Assembly: GCA_903926385.1 (NCBI GenBank)
Contig: CAIYIS010000057.1
Coordinates: forward strand, 1 to 64,000
Reading direction: 5' to 3'
DNA length: 64,000 nt
DNA from: an uncultured Bacteroidota bacterium
GTDB lineage: Bacteria; Bacteroidota; Bacteroidia; 2-12-FULL-35-15
A program made the translations under genes and the position numbers. Below the pieces are notes generated by a model. That model saw only the letters and a program-made list of their open reading frames with translations. It was not told the DNA's origin and did not search any database. This document shows, piece after piece, positions 8,379-16,390 of this stretch. Each line of letters opens with the position of its first letter. The first letter of the stretch is position 1.

Positions 8379-9788
8379 TTATTCTTTAATCAATTTCATT
8401 ATATACGTTCCCTCATCCGCCTCCACACTCACAAAATAAATCCCAGCCTCTACATCTAATTTTATTGATACAACACTCCTGTTTTTTATTTCATCCATGT
8501 AAACCAATTGCCCCATTACATTCCTAATTTCCAGTTTTGCCTCTTTACATTCTTTATAAAAGTTTACCTCAAATTCCCCACTACTCGGGTTGGGGTAAAT
8601 TCCTATTCTTTCATCCCTAATTCCTAATTCCTCAACCCCCACATTACATCCCGCATACTCACATCCATTACTATCAACTTTTACTGCCCAAAAATCAGTT
8701 AAAGTTGAATAGGCTTGCCCGCACATTATAAAACCATTATCTGATGTATGTTTAACATCATATAAATAATTAACAATATTTGTGGGTGAAATATATGTAC
8801 GCAACCATTGCTGATTACCAAGACTATCAGTCTTCACTAATAACCCATCCGGAATACTGCTAATTGTACTTACCCCAGAGCAGACAATACTTCCATCATT
8901 TAAAATTATAGGTACAGCATAAAATTGTTGGTCACCAACACCTCCATAAGTCTGTTGCCAAATAATGATGCCTGACTTGGTGAGTTTTGCCATATATGCT
9001 TGTGCTCCTAATCCGGTAACATTTTTAGCTCCTACTATTATATAAGTGCTATCTGGTAATTGCTTTATAAACCCTTGGCCGGCTGTTCCCGAATATACTT
9101 TTTCCCATTGAAATGTTCCAACCGCATCTGTTTTTACAATATGCAATTGATTACTTCGATGTCCAGCCATAATATACCCACCATCTAGGGTAATTTGCCC
9201 TGAATAACATTCTTCTGTGGCAGTTGTTCCATAGGTATGCTGCCATTGAAAAATTCCATTTTTATCTATTTTTATCAAATAGAAATCAGCCGCGGGTCCA
9301 TTGCTAAAGCTTTCTGTAGATCCCATTAATACAAAACCACTATCAGGTGTTTGGCATACAATATTTGCATAATCGTAATTAGAACCTCCATAATTTCTTG
9401 TCCATAAGGTATCCCCATTGGTATTTAATTTAACGAGCAGGCAATCTCCTGTATTCATTGTATCTTGAAGATTAATCAAAGTACCACCAAAAACATAATT
9501 ATTATCAATTGTTTTTATCAAAGAATTTGATGAACCAGTATAATAAGCATATTGACTTTTGGGATAATTTCTTGTCCAAATGGTATCTCCGTTCAAGTTG
9601 ATTTTAATGAAATAAAACGAACGATAAGTTGCAGTTATTTCTTGACCGAGTATAAGGTAACCACTATCTTCTATAATACTCGAGGCTCCTTGATGCTGAT
9701 TAATATTATAATCATTATTAAAATAAATTTGACAAAATAATAACCTTGGAAACATAAATAAAGCAGCTAAAAAAAATAAATTTCTCAT
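8379..9788 (-). CDS. T9SS type A sorting domain protein with beta-propeller-like repeats
   Basis: 469 aa with signal peptide MRNLFFLAALFMFPRLLFCQ. Residues about 20-370 consist of six or more similar blocks. Each carries a phrase like FYLIKIDKNGIFQWQHTYG followed by DGGYIMAGH-type turns, as in the repeat proteins that fold into propellers. The C-terminus is a T9SS type A sorting domain: IGIYPNPSSGEFEV, then AKLEIRNVMGQLVY, GIYFVSVEADEGTYIMKLIKE. The protein should cross the outer membrane by T9SS and be surface-attached or released. Binding or enzymatic activity is not evident. Its 5' leader contains a hairpin shared with the T9SS gene at 40 kb. Confidence 0.85.
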   Translation of the reverse strand: MRNLFFLAALFMFPRLLFCQIYFNNDYNINQHQGASSIIEDSGYLILGQEITATYRSFYFIKINLNGDTIWTRNYPKSQYAYYTGSSNSLIKTIDNNYVFGGTLINLQDTMNTGDCLLVKLNTNGDTLWTRNYGGSNYDYANIVCQTPDSGFVLMGSTESFSNGPAADFYLIKIDKNGIFQWQHTYGTTATEECYSGQITLDGGYIMAGHRSNQLHIVKTDAVGTFQWEKVYSGTAGQGFIKQLPDSTYIIVGAKNVTGLGAQAYMAKLTKSGIIIWQQTYGGVGDQQFYAVPIILNDGSIVCSGVSTISSIPDGLLVKTDSLGNQQWLRTYISPTNIVNYLYDVKHTSDNGFIMCGQAYSTLTDFWAVKVDSNGCEYAGCNVGVEELGIRDERIGIYPNPSSGEFEVNFYKECKEAKLEIRNVMGQLVYMDEIKNRSVVSIKLDVEAGIYFVSVEADEGTYIMKLIKE

Positions 9789-9805
9789 CTGAAAATAATA
9801 ATTAA

Positions 9806-9844
9806 GTTTCGCCTTTGCAGGTGTTTTTCACCTGCAAACGAACC
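9806..9844 (-). promoter_or_regulatory. 5'-leader hairpin element (copy 1), upstream of a T9SS cargo gene
   Basis: On the minus strand: GGTTCG, then a perfect 10-bp stem TTTGCAGGTG-AAAAA-CACCTGCAAA, then GGC. It lies between the -7 box and the start codon, its 3' edge about 18 nt from the ATG at 9788. An almost identical element in the same relative place precedes the T9SS gene at 40 kb. There is no T run, so it is not an intrinsic terminator. A mobile palindromic repeat is the alternative. Confidence 0.7.
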
Positions 9845-9875
9845 ACTGATTATGTTCCGAGTTTTTTCCATTAAG

Positions 9876-9883
9876 CAAATATA
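9876..9883 (-). promoter_or_regulatory. -7 promoter box TATATTTG for the T9SS gene
   Basis: A perfect TAnnTTTG on the minus strand, about 88 nt upstream of the start codon. The expected transcript start near 9869 puts the whole hairpin element into the 5' untranslated leader. Confidence 0.6.
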
Positions 9884-9935
9884 GTACATATATATATATG
9901 TATAATTAAAACTTACCCCCACAGTCCCGCATCTC

Positions 9936-9956
9936 CCCCTCTCCTTCGGAGAGGGG
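9936..9956. repeat. Short palindromic element in the 9789-10146 gap
   Basis: CCCCTCTCC-TTC-GGAGAGGGG is a perfect 9-bp inverted repeat around a 3-nt loop, followed by ATTAAGGGTGAGGC. It resembles palindromic elements dispersed between genes in many Bacteroidota. Besides this, the leader hairpin and the promoter, the 357-base gap holds only AT-rich sequence (including an ATATATAT run). Confidence 0.6.
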
Positions 9957-10146
9957 ATTAAGGGTGAGGCTTCCTTCTTTGCAGAGAGTCGCCAAAAACT
10001 ATGACCTATATCATAATTTACCAACAATCAACCTATTTTAATCGCAAAATATCAACATTTCACCGCAATTATTTTTTCGATATTTATTTTTTTTTCAGAA
10101 ATTTGTTCCAACAAACAAAATTAATAACAACAAAAATTCAATCATC

Positions 10147-10902
10147 ATGGCTTCCACATCAGAAACAGGTCACACTATCAATGTAGCTCACTTCGAAACA
10201 CTAATCTCCCGTTGTGCAGGCTTCGGCACTGACTACAACCCTTCTAAAACAGAAATCAAACTACCAGCTCTCGGCACTTTGCTTACTTCAAGTCAAACAG
10301 CCCTTACTAATCTAACCACTGCCGAAACAGCCTATATCAATGCCGTCAATCCTCGTTACATCATATTTCATCCCCTTAAACCTCTGTCCACTCGTATCAT
10401 CAACGCTCTTGCTGCCACAGATGCCACTCCCGAGTTAATAAAAGACGCTAAAACCCTTAACCGTAAAATTCAAGGCAAACGTGCAAGTCAAAAAACTCCT
10501 CCCGTTCAACCTCCTGCCATTCCCTTGCCTCCCGGCACCATTCCTCCTTCCACTACTCAAATTTCCGTTTCTCAGCAAAGCTATGATTCTTTGCTCAAAA
10601 ACTTTAACAAACTAGTCGACCTCGTTTCTTCCGAAGCAACTTACACTCCTAACGAAACCGAACTAAAAGTACTTGCGCTTACCAACCTTGCCACCGATTT
10701 AGCCATCAAAAACACAGCAGTTATCAATGCTACAACAGATTTGCTCAACGCTCGGGCGGTTCGTACCAAAACGCTTTACCTAGACAAAACTGGCCTTTTC
10801 GATATAGCCGCTCAGGTCAAAAAGTATGTAAAATCAGCATCTACAGCTTCTAACCCTATGTTTAATCAAGTTAAAGGCATCAAGTTCACCAAATCAAGAT
10901 AA
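10147..10902 (+). CDS. Unrecognised protein with two tandem helical repeats
   Basis: 251 aa, no signal peptide, no cysteine-rich or catalytic motif. The two halves look homologous. The first (about 10-105) runs FETLISRCAG...YNPSKTEIKLPALGTL...YINAVNPR. The second (about 140-240) runs FNKLVDLVSS...YTPNETELKVLALTNL...LLNARAVR...KKYVKSASTAS. They are joined by a Pro-rich linker (TPPVQPPAIPLPPGTIPP). I infer two helical-bundle modules. I recall similar proteins of unknown function in Bacteroidota but cannot name a family. Codons are noticeably pyrimidine-rich (many CTC, ATC, ACT, CCT), unlike neighbours. A strong terminator follows and a 21-bp tandem array begins about 130 nt downstream. Confidence 0.75.
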   Translation: MASTSETGHTINVAHFETLISRCAGFGTDYNPSKTEIKLPALGTLLTSSQTALTNLTTAETAYINAVNPRYIIFHPLKPLSTRIINALAATDATPELIKDAKTLNRKIQGKRASQKTPPVQPPAIPLPPGTIPPSTTQISVSQQSYDSLLKNFNKLVDLVSSEATYTPNETELKVLALTNLATDLAIKNTAVINATTDLLNARAVRTKTLYLDKTGLFDIAAQVKKYVKSASTASNPMFNQVKGIKFTKSR

Positions 10903-10915
10903 ATTTAAGCCAATT

Positions 10916-10953
10916 AATCCCTCTTTGCACCATCCGCAAAGGGGGATTTTTTT
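10916..10953 (+). terminator. Intrinsic terminator of the two-repeat protein gene
   Basis: AATCCC-CTTTGC pairs with GCAAAG-GGGATT (one internal mismatch) around a short loop, followed by a run of seven T. It starts 14 nt after the stop codon. Confidence 0.85.
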
Positions 10954-11030
10954 ATTCCATCCACCTTAACTCGTTGTCAATCTCTGTTTTATTATATCCG
11001 TCATCCCTTTTTAAGCACACTCTAACAATT

Positions 11031-11261
11031 TAGAAATATAGCAGAGGGCGTTAGAAATATAGCAGAGGGCGTTAGAAATATCCTAAAGGGTTTTAGAAAT
11101 ATCCCAAAGGGCGTTAGAAATATCGTAGAGGGCGTTAGAAATATCCTAAAGGGTTTTAGAAATATCCCAAAGGGCGTTAGAAATATCATAGAGGGCGTTA
11201 GAAATATCGCAAAGGGTGTTAGGAATATCGCAGAGGGCGTTAGAAATATCCCGCAGTGTGG
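11031..11261. repeat. Tandem array A: 21-bp units, ten full copies plus one diverged
   Basis: Each unit is TAGAAATAT + 4 variable bases + A(G/A)GGGCGT or AGGGTTT; units begin at 11031, 11052, 11073 and every 21 bp to 11241. Units 3-5 (11073-11135) and 6-8 (11136-11198) form a 63-bp higher-order repeat differing by two bases. One plus-strand frame is open through the array with heptapeptides such as RNIAEGV and RNIPKGV. It has no start codon before the repeats, so I treat the array as non-coding. With the terminator at 10916 it fills the 10903-11311 gap. Confidence 0.95.
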
Positions 11262-11311
11262 TGCCCTAATGATTGTTGATTTACTATTGAGATTAAGAAG
11301 TAGGCCAATAA

Positions 11312-12253
11312 TTACACCTTATAAATACCAATAAACAAATCTTGGTTGGCTTTTAAACTGGCTCTGTACATACCTTCGGAATTAAAAGGCAGTTCGATGT
11401 TTCCGTGAGCATCCAGGGCAATGAGTCCGCCTTCGCCACCCAGAGCAACGAGTTTTTGGTGCACCACCACCTGGCAGGCTTGCTTAAGCGAAAGGCCTTT
11501 GTACTCCATAAGGCAAGAAATATCGTAAGCCACCACGGCACGAATAAAAAACTCTCCGTGCCCTGTACACGAAATGGCGCAGGTTTGGTTATTGGCATAA
11601 GTGCCTGCTCCTATCATGGGGCTGTCGCCCACACGTCCGTATTTTTTATTGGTCATACCTCCGGTAGAAGTTCCGGCAGCAAGGTTGCCATTGACATCGA
11701 GAGCCACACAGCCCACAGTGCCTGTTTTATCCTTTCCCGAAGTTTTTTTGTCGTTATGATCCATGGTAACAGAGTCGGTTTGTTTGGCGTCCATTAGCTG
11801 ATTGTAGCGTTGCTGCACAAAAAAGTATTCATCGGGAGCAAATTCGAGTTTCATTTTTTCGGCAAATTCCATAGCTCCTAACCCCGACAGAAACACATGT
11901 TCGCTTTGCTGCATTACTGTTTTGGCAAGGGTAATGGGGTTTTTGATATTGGTAACCCCTGTTACAGCTCCAGCCATCAGAGTTTTTCCTTCCATCACAG
12001 AAGCATCCATTTCGTTTTTCCCCTGGTTGGTAAACACGGCACCTTTACCGGCATTAAACAGGGGATTGTTTTCGAGCTGAATAATGGCCGCTTCTACAGC
12101 ATCTAGAGCAGGGCCTCCGGAAGCCAATATCTTTTCGCCCGAGCGAATGGCCTGTTCGAGACCGCTTTTGTATTCGAGTTCTTTTTCGGCTGTCATGATA
12201 TTTTTCAGAATGGTGCCTGCTCCTCCGTGTATGGCTATTGCAAATGTTTTCAT
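11312..12253 (-). CDS. Isoaspartyl peptidase/L-asparaginase (plant type)
   Basis: An N-terminal nucleophile hydrolase that matures by self-cleavage in front of a threonine. It hydrolyses isoaspartyl dipeptides and asparagine. The true start is the ATG at 12253 (313 aa, MKTFAIAIHGGAG). The 47 extra residues of the ORF-track version are non-homologous and lie in the divergent promoter region. Motifs: FNAGKGAVFTNQG, the cleavage/nucleophile site KTGTVGCVALD (Thr near residue 178), AAGTSTGGMTNK, GRVGDSPMIGAGTYA and CTGHGE. There is no signal peptide, so it is probably cytoplasmic. It is divergent from the NUDIX gene. Confidence 0.93.
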   Translation of the reverse strand: MKTFAIAIHGGAGTILKNIMTAEKELEYKSGLEQAIRSGEKILASGGPALDAVEAAIIQLENNPLFNAGKGAVFTNQGKNEMDASVMEGKTLMAGAVTGVTNIKNPITLAKTVMQQSEHVFLSGLGAMEFAEKMKLEFAPDEYFFVQQRYNQLMDAKQTDSVTMDHNDKKTSGKDKTGTVGCVALDVNGNLAAGTSTGGMTNKKYGRVGDSPMIGAGTYANNQTCAISCTGHGEFFIRAVVAYDISCLMEYKGLSLKQACQVVVHQKLVALGGEGGLIALDAHGNIELPFNSEGMYRASLKANQDLFIGIYKV

Positions 12254-12369
12254 TGTTTTCGTTTTTGTTTCTTCATTTCCCCCTTTGGGGAGGCTTTTGA
12301 AGTAGTAAGTGTTTAACTGTTTTTTTACGGTTCGGTAATCAATTATTAAGAATGCAAATCTATTCTTTT

Positions 12370-12377
12370 TATCTTCG
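12370..12377 (+). promoter_or_regulatory. -7 promoter box TATCTTCG for the NUDIX gene
   Basis: Fits TAnnTTnG and lies 16 nt before the ATG at 12394, inside the ORF-track version starting at 12352. It therefore supports the shorter start. Confidence 0.4.
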
Positions 12378-12393
12378 CAAAAAATATATATCA

Positions 12394-12957
12394 ATGAAAG
12401 CTGACGAAGAAAGGAATCCGTGGACTACGTTAACCTCTGAGAAAATTTACGATTCGCCCTGGATAGGACTTACCAAACACGATGTGCTCAACCCGAATGG
12501 TAATCCGGGAACATACTCTGTGGTGCATTTTAAAAATCTGGCTATTGGTGTGCTTCCTCTGGACGAAGATTACAATACCTGGATAGTGGGACAATATCGA
12601 TATCCTATACAGCAATATTCGTGGGAGATTCCGGAAGGCGGAGGACATAGAGATGTGCCTCCTTTGGATTCGGCCAAAAGAGAATTGCTGGAAGAAACGG
12701 GTATAACAGCCAGCAAATGGACTAAAATACAGGAAATGTATTTGAGTAATTCGGCAAGCGATGAGTTTTGTATATTGTATATTGCACAGCAATTAACCTT
12801 TGGCCAAGCCCATCCCGAAGATGATGAACAACTGGTTTGCCGAAAAATTCATTTTGATGAATTGTACCGTATGGTGGAATGTGGAGAGATAACGGATAGT
12901 TTAACAGTAGCCATAGTTCTGAAAGCAAAAATAATGATGATGGAGGGGAAATTATGA
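12394..12957 (+). CDS. NUDIX hydrolase (ADP-ribose pyrophosphatase-like)
   Basis: 187 aa from the ATG at 12394, starting MKADEERNPWTTLTSEKIYDSPWI, typical of ADP-sugar pyrophosphatases. The NUDIX box reads EGGGHRDVPPLDSAKRELLE followed by ETGI. The REL-EE-TG core with the metal-binding glutamates is intact. The glutamate usually found eight residues before the Arg is Val here. It probably cleaves ADP-ribose or a related nucleoside diphosphate sugar. The longer ORF start at 12352 overlaps the likely promoter. Confidence 0.88.
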   Translation: MKADEERNPWTTLTSEKIYDSPWIGLTKHDVLNPNGNPGTYSVVHFKNLAIGVLPLDEDYNTWIVGQYRYPIQQYSWEIPEGGGHRDVPPLDSAKRELLEETGITASKWTKIQEMYLSNSASDEFCILYIAQQLTFGQAHPEDDEQLVCRKIHFDELYRMVECGEITDSLTVAIVLKAKIMMMEGKL

Positions 12958-13038
12958 GTTATAAATTATGAATTATGAATTGGTGAAGAGTTTGAGTTAA
13001 CCTCTCATTTATAATTTATAATTCACCATTTATAATTT
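12958..13038. repeat. Imperfect inverted repeat between convergent genes
   Basis: The 83-nt gap between the stops of the NUDIX and acyltransferase genes contains AATTATGAATTGGTGAA, and further on TTCACCATTTATAATTT, an imperfect inverted repeat (about 14 of 17). The centre is GAGTTAACCTC. It may form a weak bidirectional stop signal. The words ATTATGAATTATGAATT look like a dispersed intergenic repeat. Confidence 0.4.
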
Positions 13039-13040
13039 CC

Positions 13041-13943
13041 TCAGTTTTGTTCTTTCCAGAAGGCGTAATAATTAAACCATTGCTCGGGATAGCGATGTAC
13101 CATTTTTTCAAACTCATCAATGTATCGTTTGAGTAATTCCTGCACAGCGGCATTGGTTTGTTCATCGGTACGGGTTCGTTTTACTTCGATAGGGTCGGTA
13201 GCAAAAAAATGATAATGTGTGGAGGTTTCTTTAACCGCAAAAACAACCGAAATAGGGACACCAAATTTAGCCGCCATGATAAAAGGCCCTGCCGGAAAAT
13301 CGGCTTTTTTGCCTAAAAAAGTAGCCTGGGTGGTTACAGCATTTTCTCTGAAGCGGTCGCCATGCATCACCACAAGTTCGTTATTTCTAAAAGCATTGTG
13401 AAGTTCTATTAAATGTCCCATTTCGCCATCTTTAATGGCAATAATCTTTACATTTTTTTTCTTCTCCACCCCATCCATATAACTCTTGAGTTTCTCCCTT
13501 TCGTTTTCGTACATCAGAATGTTAAAGGTAGTTTCCAATCTGTTCAGCAGTTGCCCTGCTATTTCCCAGTTACCAATGTGAGCACTCACCAGAATACCTC
13601 CTTTGCCCATAGCAGCAATCTTATCCAGATTTACACCTCCTTCGTGGTCGATGGTAAATTTGGTTTTAACACCTGCCAGCAAAGCCACTTTGTCTAATAT
13701 GGTTTGCCCGAAAATGTAATAGTTTTTATAGATTTTAATTAACGCGATGCTGCGTCTGTACTTTAATACATTGTGAAAATAAAAGTACATGTACTTATTT
13801 GATTGGCGGGCAAACAAAAAATAATAAAGGGCTACAAACCGCAATAAAACATAAGCCGGTTTAAGCCCTAAATGATTTAAGATAAATACAAAAATTTTAT
13901 GTCCTAATACGGTACCTCTTGACTTCCCTTCCCACTTGGACAT
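13041..13943 (-). CDS. LpxL/HtrB-family acyltransferase of the aryl-polyene-type operon
   Basis: 300 aa. One N-terminal hydrophobic segment (FVALYYFLF) is followed by the lysophospholipid-acyltransferase fold with SAHIGNWEIAG. This is the H-x4-E/D catalytic motif, here with Glu. VVMHGDRFRENA and FPAGPFIMAAKFGVPI also match the late-lipid-A-acyltransferase family. It is the last gene of a minus-strand operon with ACP, ketosynthase, ketoreductase and ammonia lyase. In that setting such an enzyme would transfer the finished aryl polyenoyl or similar chain from ACP to a lipid. A role in lipid A acylation is the alternative. Confidence 0.85.
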   Translation of the reverse strand: MSKWEGKSRGTVLGHKIFVFILNHLGLKPAYVLLRFVALYYFLFARQSNKYMYFYFHNVLKYRRSIALIKIYKNYYIFGQTILDKVALLAGVKTKFTIDHEGGVNLDKIAAMGKGGILVSAHIGNWEIAGQLLNRLETTFNILMYENEREKLKSYMDGVEKKKNVKIIAIKDGEMGHLIELHNAFRNNELVVMHGDRFRENAVTTQATFLGKKADFPAGPFIMAAKFGVPISVVFAVKETSTHYHFFATDPIEVKRTRTDEQTNAAVQELLKRYIDEFEKMVHRYPEQWFNYYAFWKEQN

Positions 13944-13968
13944 TGCACCTGGAGATTTGTTGAACTGA

Positions 13969-13992
13969 AGAGGATAGAATTTTCCATCCTCT
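13969..13992 (-). other. Intercistronic hairpin between ACP and acyltransferase genes
   Basis: AGAGGAT and ATCCTCT form a perfect 7-bp stem with a 10-nt loop in the 58-nt spacer. No T run follows on the minus strand, so it looks like an mRNA stability or processing hairpin rather than a terminator. Confidence 0.45.
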
Positions 13993-14001
13993 GTTTAATT
14001 T

Positions 14002-14262
14002 TTATGCGGTAGCATTCTTTTCTTCTACTTTACGATTGATATAATCATAAAAATTCTGGAAAGTATGAATGTTAATAAAGTCTTCAGCCACTACTTTAAA
14101 ACCGAAATTGCTTTCGATAATAACTACTAAATCTACATAGTCCAAACTATCCAATTCAAGTGTTTCGCGAAGGTTTGCATCAGGTACAATTTTGGCTGCA
14201 TCTACTTCAAACTCTTCAACTAAAAATTCATTAATTTTTTCAATAATTTCTGCTTGTGTCAT
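14002..14262 (-). CDS. Acyl carrier protein of the aryl-polyene-type operon
   Basis: 86 aa, a four-helix ACP with the phosphopantetheine site LELDSLDYVDLV (the Ser of DSLD). It differs from a housekeeping AcpP, which has DSLDTVE, in having Y-V-D after the site and a basic, Asn-rich tail. It sits 15 nt downstream of the ketosynthase gene. It presumably carries the growing chain made by the ketosynthase and the SDR reductase of the same operon. Confidence 0.92.
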   Translation of the reverse strand: MTQAEIIEKINEFLVEEFEVDAAKIVPDANLRETLELDSLDYVDLVVIIESNFGFKVVAEDFINIHTFQNFYDYINRKVEEKNATA

Positions 14263-14277
14263 TCTATTTATAAGGGT

Positions 14278-15501
14278 TTATTTAAACTTTTTAATAATCA
14301 ATGATGAATTTGTTCCTCCAAATCCAAAAGAATTCGACAAAAATACATCAATATTTCTTTCTGTTGTCTTCGAAACAATATTTAATTTAGAAGAAGCTTC
14401 GTCTCCTTCTTCAAAGTTAATGTTTGGCGCCACAAAATTGTTTTGCATCATAATGGTAGAATAAACAATCTCGCTTGCTCCGGCCATCCAGCACTCGTGT
14501 CCTGTCATAGATTTGGTAGAACTTACCATGGTATTACATTCCCCGAAAACAGCATCTATGGCTTGTGCTTCGGCAAAATCTCCACCGGGGGTAGAAGTTG
14601 CATGTGCATTGATGTAATCTATTTCAGATGGCTTCACATTAGCATCGTTCAAGGCCATGTTTAAGGAACGAATTTGTCCGTCAACACTAGAGTTTGAAAT
14701 ATGCTCTCCATTGGATGAAAAACCATACCCAACCACTTCGGCAATGATAGGTGCACCTCTTTCCATAGCCGATTCGTAGCTTTCGAGAATTAATGTGGCT
14801 GCTCCACCGCTTGGTACTAATCCGTCTCTGTTTTTATCAAATGGTCTGGAGGCTTTTGTTGGTTCATTTTCTCTAACAGAGAAAGCACTTAATCCGTCAA
14901 AACTACCAAAAGCCATTGCATTTACTTCCTGAGCTCCTCCGCAAATAATATGTTTCTGAAGTCCCCATTTTATCATCAGGTATCCCAATCCGATGGAATG
15001 AGAACCACTGGCACAAGCCGCACTGATGGTAAAATTGATACCTTTCAATTTAAATATTGTAGAAAGATTCATCGTTACCGTACAATTCATGGACTGGAAA
15101 ATAGACCCAGAACCCAATAGGGTAGTATCTTTTTTAACTCTGATTATATCTATTGCCTCAATCACTGCTTTGGCCGAACTATCGTTACCGTAAAGAATTC
15201 CCACTTCGTTTTGTTCCACCCAGCTCATGTCCATCTTGGCATTTTTCATTGCTTCTAATGTAGCCATGTAAGCATACTCAGCTTCTTCCGACAGCCCAAC
15301 TCTTGCTCTTCTGTCAAGAATGCCTTTCAGTTGAGGTTTTTCAACTATTCCGGTTAATCCCGAACGATAACCAAATGCTTTTCGTTCAGCATCCATCCCT
15401 ATTCCGGACTTGCCTGTAAACAATGAGTTTTTTACATCCTCCAGATTTGTTCCGAGGCAACTCCAAATTCCCAAACCAGTTATTACAACTCTATTATTCA
15501 T
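14278..15501 (-). CDS. 3-oxoacyl-ACP synthase (FabB/FabF-like)
   Basis: A 407-aa condensing enzyme with the Cys-His-His triad: Cys in SAACASGSHSIGLG (about residue 162), His in NAHATSTPGGD (about 298), His in TKSMTGHECWMAG (about 335). It starts VVITGLGIWSCLG. In the operon with ammonia lyase, SDR and ACP it is the chain-extending ketosynthase for an aryl polyene or flexirubin-type acyl chain. The housekeeping fabF normally lies next to acpP and rnc, which is not the case here. An internal -7 box lies 20 nt upstream. Confidence 0.92.
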   Translation of the reverse strand: MNNRVVITGLGIWSCLGTNLEDVKNSLFTGKSGIGMDAERKAFGYRSGLTGIVEKPQLKGILDRRARVGLSEEAEYAYMATLEAMKNAKMDMSWVEQNEVGILYGNDSSAKAVIEAIDIIRVKKDTTLLGSGSIFQSMNCTVTMNLSTIFKLKGINFTISAACASGSHSIGLGYLMIKWGLQKHIICGGAQEVNAMAFGSFDGLSAFSVRENEPTKASRPFDKNRDGLVPSGGAATLILESYESAMERGAPIIAEVVGYGFSSNGEHISNSSVDGQIRSLNMALNDANVKPSEIDYINAHATSTPGGDFAEAQAIDAVFGECNTMVSSTKSMTGHECWMAGASEIVYSTIMMQNNFVAPNINFEEGDEASSKLNIVSKTTERNIDVFLSNSFGFGGTNSSLIIKKFK

Positions 15502-15520
15502 TTATTTTTTTTAAAGTCGA

Positions 15521-15528
15521 CAAAGATA
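15521..15528 (-). promoter_or_regulatory. Internal -7 promoter box TATCTTTG before the ketosynthase
   Basis: A perfect TAnnTTTG on the minus strand, in the 132-nt spacer between the SDR and ketosynthase genes and 20 nt upstream of the ketosynthase ATG. It may give separate expression of ketosynthase, ACP and acyltransferase. Confidence 0.55.
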
Positions 15529-15633
15529 ATTTATTTTTCTTGTTTCGATAAAAGATGCTATATGATTTTCATTAAATCCGTGTTCACACAGAGATTCATT
15601 ACGTGCTGATACGGATAGTTGAAAACAATAAGT

Positions 15634-16362
15634 TTAGCTATATAATCCTCCGTTTACCGAAAGCACTTGCCCTGTAATGTAAGAAGCTTTTTCGGAAGCC
15701 AAAAAGCCTACCGCTTCTGCCACTTCTTCTGAAGTTCCAAAACGAGCCATCGGAATGAGTTGTTTGAAATCTTTTTCGTTTATCCCTTCTGTCATATCCG
15801 TTTTGATGAACCCAGGAGCAACAGCATTCACTGTAATGTTACGTCTCCCTACTTCCTGCGATAGGGCTTTGGTAGCACCTATTACACCAGCTTTGGAAGC
15901 CGAATAATTGGTTTGTCCCGGCAACCCTTTTAAACCTGACAAAGAAACAACATTAACCACTCTTCCGTATTTTTTTACCAGCATACCTTTAATGATAAGT
16001 CGGGTAACGTTGAAAAATCCGCCCAGATTGGTATCTAAAACCGAATTCCATTCATCATTACTCATCCACATCAGCAATTGATCTTTTTTGATACCTGCAT
16101 TATTTACCAATACTTCAATACATTTATCCGGATTTTTTTCTAACCAACCGCCAAGCATCGTTTCCACTTCGCTTTGGTTTCCTACATTAAACTTCATTAT
16201 TTCTCCGTCTCCCCCTTTTTCGCGAACCATAGCCAATGTTTTTTCGGCTTCTTCGGTGTTCGATGCAAAATTAATGATTATATAATGTCCCATTTCGGCT
16301 AGTTTCACACATATTGCACGACCTATTCCTCTCGAACCTCCTGTTACTAATGCATATTTCAT
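15634..16362 (-). CDS. 3-oxoacyl-ACP reductase-like SDR (FabG-like)
   Basis: A 242-aa classical short-chain dehydrogenase. The NAD(P) site is TGGSRGIGRAI. NNAG is followed by the catalytic Ser (VSLSG) and YSASK (Tyr about residue 152). The C-terminus is SYITGQVLSVNGGLYS. It reduces the 3-keto group made by the adjacent ketosynthase. It lies 28 nt downstream of the ammonia lyase, so the two are co-transcribed. I leave out the symbol fabG because the operon context suggests a pathway-specific paralogue. Confidence 0.92.
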   Translation of the reverse strand: MKYALVTGGSRGIGRAICVKLAEMGHYIIINFASNTEEAEKTLAMVREKGGDGEIMKFNVGNQSEVETMLGGWLEKNPDKCIEVLVNNAGIKKDQLLMWMSNDEWNSVLDTNLGGFFNVTRLIIKGMLVKKYGRVVNVVSLSGLKGLPGQTNYSASKAGVIGATKALSQEVGRRNITVNAVAPGFIKTDMTEGINEKDFKQLIPMARFGTSEEVAEAVGFLASEKASYITGQVLSVNGGLYS

Positions 16363-16390
16363 ATTATATCTATTTTTGTTGTTGTGATGT

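Noticed and set aside
12254-12394. 47-residue N-terminal extension of the asparaginase
   Set aside because: The family starts at MKTFAIAIHGG; the extension overlaps the divergent promoter and the NUDIX start.
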